Source: Mesorhizobium sp. SOD10 (GTDB taxonomy: Bacteria; Pseudomonadota; Alphaproteobacteria; Rhizobiales; Rhizobiaceae). From it: DNA of 64,000 nucleotides. The stretch is from the NCBI GenBank assembly GCA_000824805.1, contig CCNA01000020.1, forward strand, positions 1 to 64,000, read 5' to 3'. Below are positions 24,640-32,954 of the stretch, one piece after another. The translations under genes were made by a program, and so were the position numbers. Below the pieces are notes generated by a model. It saw nothing but the letters and a program-made list of their open reading frames with translations. It was not told the DNA's origin and ran no database searches. Each line of letters begins with the position of its first letter. Positions within the stretch are counted from its first letter, which is position 1.

Positions 24640-25404
24640 TTAAACTCCTGCAAAGCCTTTGGCCGCCAGGATGCCGGCCAGCCTTTCGGCGACGTTTTCG
24701 GGATTGTCTCCCAGGTGCTCACCGGTGCCGCGCTGTCCAGGCAGTCTCAACGCGACGATCTCCGCCGACCGTTCGAACCCGGCGGGTTCGAACCTAGCCT
24801 TGCCTATGGTGGTTTTGGACGCCTCTCGCAATTTGCTGCCCGAGACATATCGCGGCGCCTTGGAAGCGGTCTGCACGCCGATCACCGCCGGCAGCGCGAT
24901 CTCATATGTCGCGGCGATGCCGCCGCCGCGCTCCTGCGTCACGCGAAGGGCCGATCCCTCGATGCCGAGTCTGCTGGATCCAGAAACGTGCGGCCAGCCG
25001 AGCAGGGCGCCGGCATAGGGCACGAGCTGGCCGAAGAGATCCTCTGTGGACTGGACGCCGCACAGGACGAGATCGGCGGCCTTGGAGCGGGCGAGCGCGA
25101 CGATCGAACCGGCAATGGCGCGCGAGTCGATCATGCCATCCGCTTGCGCATCAAGCGCGATCGCCTCGTCCGCGCCGCGGGCAACCGCCATCTGCAGCAC
25201 ACGGTTGCTGCCCTCGCCGATGGCGACGGCCACGACCGTCGCGCCGGACGCTTCCTTCAGCAGGATCGCTTCCTCAAGCGCATGGTCGTCGAAATCGTTG
25301 AGCTGGAAGTCCAGCCATTCGCGGTCGATGCCGCGCCCGTCGCTCGTCAGTTCGAGCTCGCCCGCGGAATCCGGAATCATTCGCAGCACAACGAGAATTT
25401 TCAA
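24640..25404 (-). CDS. etfB: Electron transfer flavoprotein beta subunit
   Basis: 254 aa, normal EtfB length. It begins MKILVVLRMIPDSAGELELT, with LNDFDDHALEEAILLKE in the first fold and the AMP-binding region VLCGVQSTEDLFGQLVPYAG; the recognition loop follows (PAVIGVQTASKAPRYVS). First gene of the minus-strand etfB-etfA-dgcB-like operon. The promoter should lie in the 292-base gap to the divergent sugar-importer operon, which holds a 17-base palindrome. Confidence 0.93.
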   Translation of the reverse strand: MKILVVLRMIPDSAGELELTSDGRGIDREWLDFQLNDFDDHALEEAILLKEASGATVVAVAIGEGSNRVLQMAVARGADEAIALDAQADGMIDSRAIAGSIVALARSKAADLVLCGVQSTEDLFGQLVPYAGALLGWPHVSGSSRLGIEGSALRVTQERGGGIAATYEIALPAVIGVQTASKAPRYVSGSKLREASKTTIGKARFEPAGFERSAEIVALRLPGQRGTGEHLGDNPENVAERLAGILAAKGFAGV

Positions 25405-25491
25405 GCGTCGATCCTCCCCGGGCGTGGCTCAGGCTCCTGGTACCCGAGGCCTATTAGATCGCAACCATTGCCGTGCCCAACCGAGAAAATC

Positions 25492-25508
25492 GTAATAGCA
25501 GCTATTAC
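25492..25508. promoter_or_regulatory. 17-base palindrome, candidate operator
   Basis: GTAATAGC-A-GCTATTAC, perfectly symmetrical around one base. It lies 88 bases before the etfB start and 189 before the binding-protein gene, in the divergent promoter region 25405-25696, so it could control both. Its core AGCTAT recurs at 51850-51855 and 54417-54422 in other importer promoters. Confidence 0.65.
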
Positions 25509-25663
25509 AACTCAGGAGATTGACCTTCGAGGCGATGCGTCCGCTAATCCGAAGCGTTGGGAGGCTTGGGAAGTCGGTTGTCGCCGGGGCTCTATGTATT
25601 TATCGATATAAATTGCGAAACAGACCATAAATTTTCCAATTTTTATTTGGGTAGAGAACAATC

Positions 25664-25681
25664 GACATCCGAAAAGATGTC
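25664..25681 (+). promoter_or_regulatory. Leader hairpin against a strong ribosome-binding site
   Basis: GACATC-CGAAAA-GATGTC ends two bases before AAGGAGGAGGAG (25682-25693) of the binding-protein gene. The stem does not hide the site; it may stabilise the mRNA 5' end and keep the site open. Confidence 0.4.
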
Positions 25682-25696
25682 AAGGAGGAGGAGAAT

Positions 25697-26902
25697 ATGA
25701 CTATAAACAGTATATTGGATCAAAAAATATCTCGCGCGAGCTTCATCCGCAAGGCGCCTGCCGCTCTGGCGGCGGCCGGCGCCGTTTCGACCCTGGGGCT
25801 CGGCGCGACTGCCCCCGCCGCAGCGGAAGAAACCAAGCCGGGCTATTACGGTGTGCCGCGGACTTGGATCTGGAATCCGAATGCCAACTCGATGGTCGAC
25901 ACGTCGAAATGGAAGAAGGAAGGGCCCTATACGATCGGCTTCTCCAACGCCTCGATATCCAATGCCTGGCGTGTTGCGTTCCAGCACGGCGTATTCTGGG
26001 CCGCCGGCCAGCATCGCGAAGAGATCGCGCATCTTCTGGCGACCGACGCCAATGACGATCCCTCGAAGCAGATCGCCGACATCCAGGACCTGATCAGCCA
26101 GGGCGTCGACGTGTTGTTGATCGCCGCCGCCACGGAAGACGCGTTGGACTCCGTGGTCGGGCGCGCCATGGAGCAAGGCATTCCCGTCATCATGGTCGAC
26201 CGTAAGGTGAAGACGGCAAGCAACTACATCACCTACATCACAGCCTCGGACTGGGCGCTCGGTCGCCTCGAAGCCCTGTGGCTGTGCGAGACGCTCGGCG
26301 GAAAGGGTAACATCGTCATGCTGCCCGGCATCGCCGGCTCGAGCGTCGCCGAAATCCGCATCAAGGCGAATGAAGAGGTGTTCGGCAAGTTCCCCGGCAT
26401 CAAGGTGCTGGAGAAGCAGTATTGCGACTGGAACCCCGCGACCGGCAAATCGGTGATGGCGGCGCTGATCCAGAAGCACGGCAAGGAGATCAACGGCGTG
26501 CTGGCCGACAGCGCGCTGCAGGGCTCGGGCGCCATCCAGGCCTTCCTCGCGGCCGGCTACAAGGACGGCGAAATTCCGCCGATGACCGGCGGCGACATCG
26601 CCTTGATGTATCAGCTGGCCTCCCAGCACAACATCAAGATGGTCGGCATCGACTATCCTACCTCGATGGGCATCACCGGCATCGAGACCGTGCTCGACGT
26701 CATGAAGGGCATCCCGGTTCCCGAAAAGGTCGAGGTCAGCTTCAACGTGGTGACGTCGCCCGGAGCCGACACAGTTTCGGTCAAGGGCGACCGGCACCTC
26801 CTCGACCATGTCAGCATGAGCGACCCGGGCGACCTGTCGCCGAGCAATGGCTTGCCGGCCGGCTACAATCCGAGCACGTTCAAGCCCGACTATCCGAAGT
26901 AA
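25697..26902 (+). CDS. Sugar-type ABC transporter substrate-binding protein (RbsB/Peripla_BP_4 family)
   Basis: 401 aa. The N-terminus has a signal resembling a Tat leader (SRASFIRKAPAAL, about 13-25) and a cleavage site near AAAEE. The binding domain starts at YTIGFSNASISNAWRVAFQ and has the linked segments DIQDLISQGVDVLLIAAA, VIMVDRKVKTASNY, GKGNIVMLPGIAGSSVAE and MTGGDIALMYQL, matching ribose/galactose-type proteins. A very strong ribosome-binding site (AAGGAGGAGG) suits an abundant periplasmic protein. Ligand unknown; downstream oxidising enzymes suggest a polyol, sugar or lactone-forming compound. Confidence 0.9.
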   Translation: MTINSILDQKISRASFIRKAPAALAAAGAVSTLGLGATAPAAAEETKPGYYGVPRTWIWNPNANSMVDTSKWKKEGPYTIGFSNASISNAWRVAFQHGVFWAAGQHREEIAHLLATDANDDPSKQIADIQDLISQGVDVLLIAAATEDALDSVVGRAMEQGIPVIMVDRKVKTASNYITYITASDWALGRLEALWLCETLGGKGNIVMLPGIAGSSVAEIRIKANEEVFGKFPGIKVLEKQYCDWNPATGKSVMAALIQKHGKEINGVLADSALQGSGAIQAFLAAGYKDGEIPPMTGGDIALMYQLASQHNIKMVGIDYPTSMGITGIETVLDVMKGIPVPEKVEVSFNVVTSPGADTVSVKGDRHLLDHVSMSDPGDLSPSNGLPAGYNPSTFKPDYPK

Positions 26903-26916
26903 GCCTCCCAGCCTGG

Positions 26917-26948
26917 CAGGGTGTGCGTTCCTTCGGACGCACACCCTG
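26917..26948 (+). promoter_or_regulatory. Intercistronic hairpin after the binding-protein gene
   Basis: CAGGGTGTGCGT and ACGCACACCCTG form a perfect 12-base stem with a TCCTTCGG loop. No T run follows. It likely protects the binding-protein mRNA, as does the hairpin at 6571. Confidence 0.65.
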
Positions 26949-26977
26949 GCGTAACCGGAATTTCGAGCATCGGATAA

Positions 26978-28516
26978 ATGGTCACTCCCGTCATCGAGCT
27001 CAGTCGCATCGAGAAGGAGTATCCGGGCGTAAAACCCCTGGACAGGGTGGATTTTGCCGTTCGTTCTGGCGAGATCCATGCTCTTCTCGGCGAAAACGGG
27101 GCGGGAAAATCCACCCTCATTCGCGTCATGGGTGGCGCCATCAGGCCGAATGGCGGCAGCATGACGTATCTGGGCAAGCCTGTTTCCTGGCAGTCGCCCA
27201 AGCAGGCGCGTGCGGCGGGCATTCACGTCATCCATCAGGAACTTGCTCTTTTTCCGGAGCTTTCAGTCGCTGAGAACATCCTGGTCGACGCGCAGCCGCG
27301 CAACGGCCTGGGGCTGATCTCCGGCCGCGCCCGCCACGCGCGGGCAGCCGAGATCCTGTCGCAGCTCGGCGTGAAGATCTCGACCCACGCCAAGATCGAT
27401 GAACTGCCGCTTGCCGACCAGCAGATGGTCGAGATCGCCAAGGCGCTGGTCGGCGAGGTGAGGCTGCTCGTGCTCGACGAGCCGACGGCGGTGATCTCCG
27501 GCCACGAGGTCGATCTCCTGTTCGACAACATGCGGCGTCTCAAGCGCGAAGGCGTCGGCATCGTCTATGTCTCGCATCGCCTGGAAGAGATATTCGAGAT
27601 CGCCGACCGCGTGACGATCCTGAAGGACGGGCAGGTGGCGGGCAACGGTCCGGTCGGCGATCTGACGCGCGACGAGATGATCACCAAGATGGTCGGACGC
27701 CGCCTCGAGCAGATCTATCCGCCGCGCCGCAAGGCGCCGGCCAGCGGGCCGGACATCCTGAAGGTGAGCAACCTTCGGGCCGGCTACCGCGTGCGCGATG
27801 TCAGCCTCTCAGTCAGGCCGGGAGAGGTCGTCGGCATCGCCGGCATGGTCGGCTCGGGCCGCACCGAAGTGGCCGAGGTGATCTTCGGCAAGCGCGATCT
27901 CGATGGTGGCACGATCGAGTTCGAAGGCAGGCCGTTCGATCGACGCATGCCACGCGAGGCGATCCGCAACGGCCTCGGCTTCCTGACCGAGAATCGCAAG
28001 GACGAGGGGCTGTTCCTCGGCCTGCCGATCTCGGCGAATGTCATGGCGCCCGATCTGGCGGGCGTCACCAGGCGAGGGCTGATCGACCGGCGCGGTGAGC
28101 GCGAAATCGCGCTCGAGCAAATACGCAACTTCGCCGTGGCCGCGCCTTCGCCGGAGGTCAAAGTCGGCAATCTTTCCGGCGGCAACCAGCAGAAGGTGCT
28201 CTTCGGCCGCTGGTCGCGTATCGCCCGCAAGCTGCTCATTCTCGACGAGCCGACGCGCGGCGTCGACATCGGCGCCAAGGTCGAAATCTATCGCATCGTG
28301 CGCAACCTCGCAGAGCAGGGTGTGGGCATTCTGATGATCAGCTCCGAGCTGCCGGAGATCATCGGCCTGTCGGACCGCATCTTTGTCATGTCGCAAGGCC
28401 ATGTCGCGGGCGAGATCGACGGCGCCTCCGCCACCGAAGAGGCGATCATTGATCTCGCGGTGCGCTCGGTCGATCGGCGCGAGAGCAAGGCGGCGCGGCT
28501 GGAGCAGGTCGCATGA
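26978..28516 (+). CDS. Sugar-type ABC transporter ATP-binding protein, duplicated domains
   Basis: 512 aa of RbsA/MglA type. Domain 1: Walker A GENGAGKS, signature LPLADQQMVEIA, Walker B LLVLDEPTAVIS. Domain 2: degenerate Walker A GMVGSGRTE, signature LSGGNQQKVLFGRW, Walker B LLILDEPTRGVDIG. Its last bases overlap the first permease start (ATGA, 28513-28516). It drives import with the two permeases that follow. Confidence 0.95.
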   Translation: MVTPVIELSRIEKEYPGVKPLDRVDFAVRSGEIHALLGENGAGKSTLIRVMGGAIRPNGGSMTYLGKPVSWQSPKQARAAGIHVIHQELALFPELSVAENILVDAQPRNGLGLISGRARHARAAEILSQLGVKISTHAKIDELPLADQQMVEIAKALVGEVRLLVLDEPTAVISGHEVDLLFDNMRRLKREGVGIVYVSHRLEEIFEIADRVTILKDGQVAGNGPVGDLTRDEMITKMVGRRLEQIYPPRRKAPASGPDILKVSNLRAGYRVRDVSLSVRPGEVVGIAGMVGSGRTEVAEVIFGKRDLDGGTIEFEGRPFDRRMPREAIRNGLGFLTENRKDEGLFLGLPISANVMAPDLAGVTRRGLIDRRGEREIALEQIRNFAVAAPSPEVKVGNLSGGNQQKVLFGRWSRIARKLLILDEPTRGVDIGAKVEIYRIVRNLAEQGVGILMISSELPEIIGLSDRIFVMSQGHVAGEIDGASATEEAIIDLAVRSVDRRESKAARLEQVA

Positions 28517-29466
28517 GCGCCGTCGTCGCCGAATTCCGCCGCAACCGGCTTTCGCTCTCCTATGTGATCGTGGTGGCGTTGCTCATCCTGCTCGTCGTGG
28601 CCGGCGGTTTCCTGTCCGACCGCTTTCTCACCTGGCGCAATTTCGGCAACCTGTTCCAGCAGCTCGTCGTGCTGGGCATGGTCAGCCTCGGCCAGACATT
28701 CGTGGTTCTCCTGGGCGGCATCGACCTTGCGGTCGGCTCGCTGGTCAGCGCATCGACCGTCTTCATCGCGCATTTCCTCGAATGGCGGCCGGATCTGCTT
28801 TGGCTGGCCTTGCCGCTCGCCCTGATCGCGGCGACGACGATCGGCGCACTCAACGGCCTGCTCACCATCGTGCTGCGCGTCCATCCGCTGATCGTCACGC
28901 TCGGTATGTCGTCGATCATCTTCGGCGGCACGCTCATGTATAACAAGGAGCCGGGCGGATCGGTCCCGCGTGGCCTGGCCGACTTCTCTTATGCGAAGCT
29001 GTGGGGCATTCCGGTGACGGCGATCGTGCTTGTCGCGATCTTCGCCCTTGCCGGCCTCTGGCTCCAGCGCTCACGCTCGGGCCGTAGCATCTACTTCGTC
29101 GGCGGCGATCGCGAGGCGGCGCGGCTGAACGGCCTGCCGGTGAGCCGCATCGTGGTCATGGCCTATGCGCTGTCCGGCCTGTGCGCCGGGCTGGCGGCGA
29201 TCTTCCTGACCGCCCGCACCGGTGTCGGCGACCCGCGCATCGGCACCGCACTGACGCTGCAATCGATCACGCCAGTGGTGGTCGGGGGCACAGTTCTCGC
29301 CGGCGGGCGCGGCGGCGTCCTCGGCACGCTACTCGGCGTGCTCCTGGTGACGATGCTCAACAACCTGCTGAATTTCCTCAACGTGTCTTCCTATTACCAG
29401 TGGGTGATCCAGGGCCTGATCATCATCATCGCCGTCAGCATCCACGCCACGAAGCGGAGGCAGTGA
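28513..29466 (+). CDS. Sugar-type ABC transporter permease 1 (RbsC family)
   Basis: 317 aa with about eight to nine membrane helices. Family hallmarks: GQTFVVLLGGIDLAVGSLVS, IVLRVHPLIVTLGMSS, GGDREAARLNGLPVSRIVVM and VVGGTVLAGGRGGVLGTLLG. Stop and next start share bases (TGATG at 29464-29468), so translation of the two permeases is coupled. The pair is likely a heterodimeric channel. Confidence 0.94.
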   Translation: MSAVVAEFRRNRLSLSYVIVVALLILLVVAGGFLSDRFLTWRNFGNLFQQLVVLGMVSLGQTFVVLLGGIDLAVGSLVSASTVFIAHFLEWRPDLLWLALPLALIAATTIGALNGLLTIVLRVHPLIVTLGMSSIIFGGTLMYNKEPGGSVPRGLADFSYAKLWGIPVTAIVLVAIFALAGLWLQRSRSGRSIYFVGGDREAARLNGLPVSRIVVMAYALSGLCAGLAAIFLTARTGVGDPRIGTALTLQSITPVVVGGTVLAGGRGGVLGTLLGVLLVTMLNNLLNFLNVSSYYQWVIQGLIIIIAVSIHATKRRQ

Positions 29467-30434
29467 TGGCGCCTCTGGAGACACCGCTGCCCCGCTCCCG
29501 AGGCGTGTCCGTCGCCTCGGTTTTCGAGCGCTATGGCTTGATCGTCTTCCTGGTCGCGCTGCTGCTGGTCGCGGCCGCGCTCTCGCCCACTTTCCTGCGC
29601 CCGGCCAATCTAGTCAACGTGCTCACCATCGCGGCACCGCTCGGCATGGTGGTCGTCGGCCAGACCTTCGTCATCCTGGTGCGGGGGCTCGACCTGTCGG
29701 TCGCCTCGCTGATGGCGACGGTGGCCGTGCTTGCAACCGCCTTCAAGGCGACGACCAATGACGCAATCCCGATCATCTTCGTGGCGGCGATCGCCTTCTC
29801 AGCGGTCGTCGGACTGGTCAACGGCTGGCTGGTCGCCAAGCGCAACGTCAGTCCGTTCCTTGCCACGCTGGCCATGATGATCATTCTGCAGGGCATCCGC
29901 TTTGGCTATACGGGCGGCGCGCCGATCAGCACGCTGCCGCCGGGCATGGGCTTCCTCGCGTCGGGCCGCATCTTCGGCATCCCGGTCAACCTGATCACCC
30001 TGGCGCTGCTGGCGATTGTCTTCGGCACAGTGCTCCACCGCTCGCGTCTCGGGCGCGAGATATTCATGGTGGGCAGCAATCCCAAGGCGGCCTTCCTCAA
30101 CGGTGTCTCGCCCGATCGCGTCATCATCTTCTGCTACGTCGTCTGCTCCGTCTGCGCCGGCATAGGCGGTCTGTTCCTGCTCGGTTATGTCGGGACGGTC
30201 TCCAACTGGGTCGGCCAGGGCTATGAGCTCGACTCGATCGTCGCGGCGGTCATGGGCGGCGTGGCGCTGACGGGCGGACGCGGCAACATCTTTGCCGCGC
30301 TGCTCGGCGTCGCGGTGCTGGTCGTCATCAACAACCTGGTGCTTTTGCTGGGCTTCCCGATCGAGATGCAGCTCATCATCAAGGGCATCATCATCATAGG
30401 CGCGGCTGCCTTCTACCGCACGCGGCTCGCATGA
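29466..30434 (+). CDS. Sugar-type ABC transporter permease 2 (RbsC family)
   Basis: 322 aa. Hallmarks GQTFVILVRGLDLSVASLMA, NVSPFLATLAMMIILQG, GSNPKAAFLNGVSPDRVIIF and VMGGVALTGGRGNIFAALLG. Start chosen at ATG 29466-29468, coupled to the preceding stop; the 95 extra upstream codons in this frame lie over permease 1. Last gene of the importer proper, followed after 31 bases by the GMC dehydrogenase gene, so transport and oxidation are probably one operon. Confidence 0.94.
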   Translation: MAPLETPLPRSRGVSVASVFERYGLIVFLVALLLVAAALSPTFLRPANLVNVLTIAAPLGMVVVGQTFVILVRGLDLSVASLMATVAVLATAFKATTNDAIPIIFVAAIAFSAVVGLVNGWLVAKRNVSPFLATLAMMIILQGIRFGYTGGAPISTLPPGMGFLASGRIFGIPVNLITLALLAIVFGTVLHRSRLGREIFMVGSNPKAAFLNGVSPDRVIIFCYVVCSVCAGIGGLFLLGYVGTVSNWVGQGYELDSIVAAVMGGVALTGGRGNIFAALLGVAVLVVINNLVLLLGFPIEMQLIIKGIIIIGAAAFYRTRLA

Positions 30435-30465
30435 GCCGGTCGCCAGCCATCGAGGGAGGTATCAA

Positions 30466-32139
30466 ATGAATGTCGAGAGCCTGAGCGAACGCGGTGCCCG
30501 CGCGCGGCGCGACGAGGAGGTGGATGTCGCCATCGTCGGCGCCGGGCCTTCGGGCTCGGTCGCAGCCCTCCATCTCGCCCGTGCCGGCCTTTCGGTGGTC
30601 GTGCTGGAGCAGGGGGAGTGGCCCGAGTACAACGACTACACGGGCGCGCGGCCGGAGCACGAGCTGGTCAGCACCAAGCTCTGGCACCCCAACCCCAATG
30701 TGCGCGACAATCCGAACGACTATCCGGTCGACACCTCGACCACCGATATCAATCCGCTGATGTTCGCCGGCGTCGGCGGCAGCGCCACGCTCTACGGCGC
30801 GCAGTGGATGCATTTCCTGCCTTCCGATTTCCGCGTCCGCTCGCTCGACGGCGTGGCCGAGGACTGGCCGTTTTCCTACGAGGACCTACTGCCCTACCAG
30901 CTCGAGATCGAGCGCGAGGTCGGCGTGTCCGGCCTTGCCGGCGACCCGGCCTTTCCGCCGCGCGGACCCTATCCGTTTCCCGCGCTGCCGATCGGCTCCG
31001 TGGGTCTGCGCGGCGCGCTCGGCATGGAGCGCATGGGCTGGCACTGGTGGCCGGGCAGCAATGCGATACCGTCCGAAAAGTTCGGCGAGCTGAATGCCTG
31101 CGTGCGGCGCGGCACCTGCCTGACCGGCTGCCCCGAAGGGGCGAAGTCGACCACCGACCGCTCGCACTGGCCGCTTGCCTTGAAGGCCGGCGCCCGGCTC
31201 GTTACCCGCGCGCGCGTCAAAGAGGTCGAGACGAACGAGCAGGGGCTGGCCACCGGCGTCGTCTATGTCGACGCCAATGGCCGCGACCGGCGCCAGCGCG
31301 CCAAGCTGGTCATCCTGTGCGCCAATGGCGTCGGCACGCCGCGGCTGTTGCTGATGTCGGGCGGAGCGAAGAACCCGGACGGACTGGCCAACTCATCCGG
31401 CATGGTCGGCAAGCGGCTGATGATGCATCCCTTCGCCAGCATCCTTGCCTCTTACGAGGACCCGCTGGACTCCTGGCGCGGTCCGTTCGGACAGCAAGTC
31501 TATTCGCTCGAATTCTACGAGACCGACGAGCGGCGAGGCTTCGTGCGCGGGTCGAAATGGAACTGCATGCCGTCGGGCGGCCCGGTCGGCGTATCGGGCG
31601 CCATTGGCTCCAAGGTCTATGTCGCCGAAGAGGGACGTTTCCAGGATTTCTGGGGCGCCAACCTGCATGAGAACGTCGCCCGCCGTTTCGGCCATTCGCT
31701 GATCTGGGGCATTGTCGGCGAGGACCTGCCGGAAGAGAACAACCAGGTGGTGCTATCCAAGGACCTCGTCGATTCCGACGGCCTGCCGGCGCCACAGATC
31801 GTCTACAAGGTCAACGAGAACTCAAACCGCCTGCTTCAGTTCAACATCGACCGCTGCCTGGAATCGGTCCATGCCGCAGGCGCGATCGAGACGCTCGTTT
31901 CCACCCCGGTGCGCGAATCCGGCTGGCACCTGATCGGCACGACCGTGATGGGCGACGACCCCAGGCGCTCGGTCGTCGACCAGTGGGGCGCCTGCCATGA
32001 CGTGCCCAACCTCTACATCATGGACGCCTCGACCTTCCCGACCTCGGGGGCGACCAATCCGACCGCGACGATCATGGCGGTGGCGCTTCGCAACACGCGT
32101 CGCATGATTGCCGAACGGCGCAACCAGAAGGTCGCCTGA
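30466..32139 (+). CDS. GMC-family FAD-dependent dehydrogenase, large subunit
   Basis: 557 aa. N-terminal FAD site DVAIVGAGPSGSVAAL (about 21-36), the second motif VGGSATLYGAQWMHFLPSDF, a Cys-rich segment CVRRGTCLTGCPEGAKST, and the C-terminal catalytic/FAD region GWHLIGTTVMGDDP then TSGATNPTATIMAVALR. This fits the gluconate-2-dehydrogenase/sorbitol-dehydrogenase branch, which oxidises a sugar or polyol hydroxyl group and passes electrons through a small subunit, encoded next. No Tat signal is seen on either subunit, so the location is not clear. Confidence 0.9.
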   Translation: MNVESLSERGARARRDEEVDVAIVGAGPSGSVAALHLARAGLSVVVLEQGEWPEYNDYTGARPEHELVSTKLWHPNPNVRDNPNDYPVDTSTTDINPLMFAGVGGSATLYGAQWMHFLPSDFRVRSLDGVAEDWPFSYEDLLPYQLEIEREVGVSGLAGDPAFPPRGPYPFPALPIGSVGLRGALGMERMGWHWWPGSNAIPSEKFGELNACVRRGTCLTGCPEGAKSTTDRSHWPLALKAGARLVTRARVKEVETNEQGLATGVVYVDANGRDRRQRAKLVILCANGVGTPRLLLMSGGAKNPDGLANSSGMVGKRLMMHPFASILASYEDPLDSWRGPFGQQVYSLEFYETDERRGFVRGSKWNCMPSGGPVGVSGAIGSKVYVAEEGRFQDFWGANLHENVARRFGHSLIWGIVGEDLPEENNQVVLSKDLVDSDGLPAPQIVYKVNENSNRLLQFNIDRCLESVHAAGAIETLVSTPVRESGWHLIGTTVMGDDPRRSVVDQWGACHDVPNLYIMDASTFPTSGATNPTATIMAVALRNTRRMIAERRNQKVA

Positions 32140-32140
32140 G

Positions 32141-32548
32141 ATGAGCCAAGACAAGACTTTCCTCGCCCTTGCCGATTTCCTCATTCCGGCCCATGGCGAA
32201 ATGCCGGCGTTCGGTTCGGTCTGCAGCTTCGCAGACGCCCAGAAGGCGCTCGATTTTCGCGTTGACCTCAAGGAAGGGTTCGATCGCGGGCTCGACGCGG
32301 ATCCGGCATTGAGCGCGGAAGCGCATCTCGAAAAGCTCAACAAGGAAGACGGCGCCGCGTTCTCGGCCGTCACCACGATTGCCATCTGCACTTATTACAT
32401 GAACCCGCGCGTGCGCGAGTTGCTCGGCTATCCCGGCCAGGAAAGCGTGCAGTACGATTCCAAGGCCACCCAGATCTACCTCACCGACGGCTCGCTCGGC
32501 CACGTGCTGGCGCGCGGTCGCAAATACCGGCCGACACCCGGCCTCTGA
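32141..32548 (+). CDS. Gluconate 2-dehydrogenase subunit 3-like small subunit
   Basis: 135 aa starting MSQDKTFLALADFLIPAHGE. The A-D-x-L-I-P-A-H-x-x-M-P segment, followed by helices and TYYMNPRVRELLGYPGQES, is typical of the small subunit of GMC-type membrane dehydrogenases. It starts one base after the large-subunit stop. Usually this subunit assists folding or export of the flavoprotein. No TAT leader is visible here. Confidence 0.8.
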   Translation: MSQDKTFLALADFLIPAHGEMPAFGSVCSFADAQKALDFRVDLKEGFDRGLDADPALSAEAHLEKLNKEDGAAFSAVTTIAICTYYMNPRVRELLGYPGQESVQYDSKATQIYLTDGSLGHVLARGRKYRPTPGL

Positions 32549-32576
32549 TCCCTCCCAAGCAGAAAGGAATAACCCG

Positions 32577-32954
32577 ATGAGTAAGGACATGTTCGACAAG
32601 GGATTCGAGATCCGCAAGGCGGTGCTCGGCGCCGAGTTCGTGGAGAAATCCTTCTCCAGCGCCGACGATTTCAATCGTCCCATGCAGGAACTGGTGACCG
32701 AATATTGCTGGGGCGCGGTATGGGGCCGCGAGACGCTCGACCGCAAGACGCGCAGCATGCTGAACCTCGCGATGCTCGCTTCGCTCAACCGGCCGCACGA
32801 ATTGAAGATGCACGTCAAGGGCGCAATCCGCAACGGCGTCACCAAGGACGAGATCCGCGAGGTGCTGCTGCAGGTCGCGATCTATGCCGGCGTGCCGGCC
32901 GGCGTCGACGCTTTCCGCAATGCCCGCGAGGCCCTGCAGGAAATCGGCGCATGA
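32577..32954 (+). CDS. Carboxymuconolactone decarboxylase-family protein
   Basis: 125 aa, normal for CMD proteins. Segments EYCWGAVWGRETLDRKTRSM, LNLAMLASLNRPHELKMHVK and EIREVLLQVAIYAGVPAG match 4-carboxymuconolactone decarboxylase (PcaC). The AhpD Cys-x-x-Cys pair is absent, so the PcaC-like branch is favoured. AGAAAGGA precedes the ATG. Its stop overlaps the aldehyde dehydrogenase start (ATGA). The real substrate is unknown; in this setting it may act on a lactone formed by the GMC enzyme. Confidence 0.88.
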   Translation: MSKDMFDKGFEIRKAVLGAEFVEKSFSSADDFNRPMQELVTEYCWGAVWGRETLDRKTRSMLNLAMLASLNRPHELKMHVKGAIRNGVTKDEIREVLLQVAIYAGVPAGVDAFRNAREALQEIGA

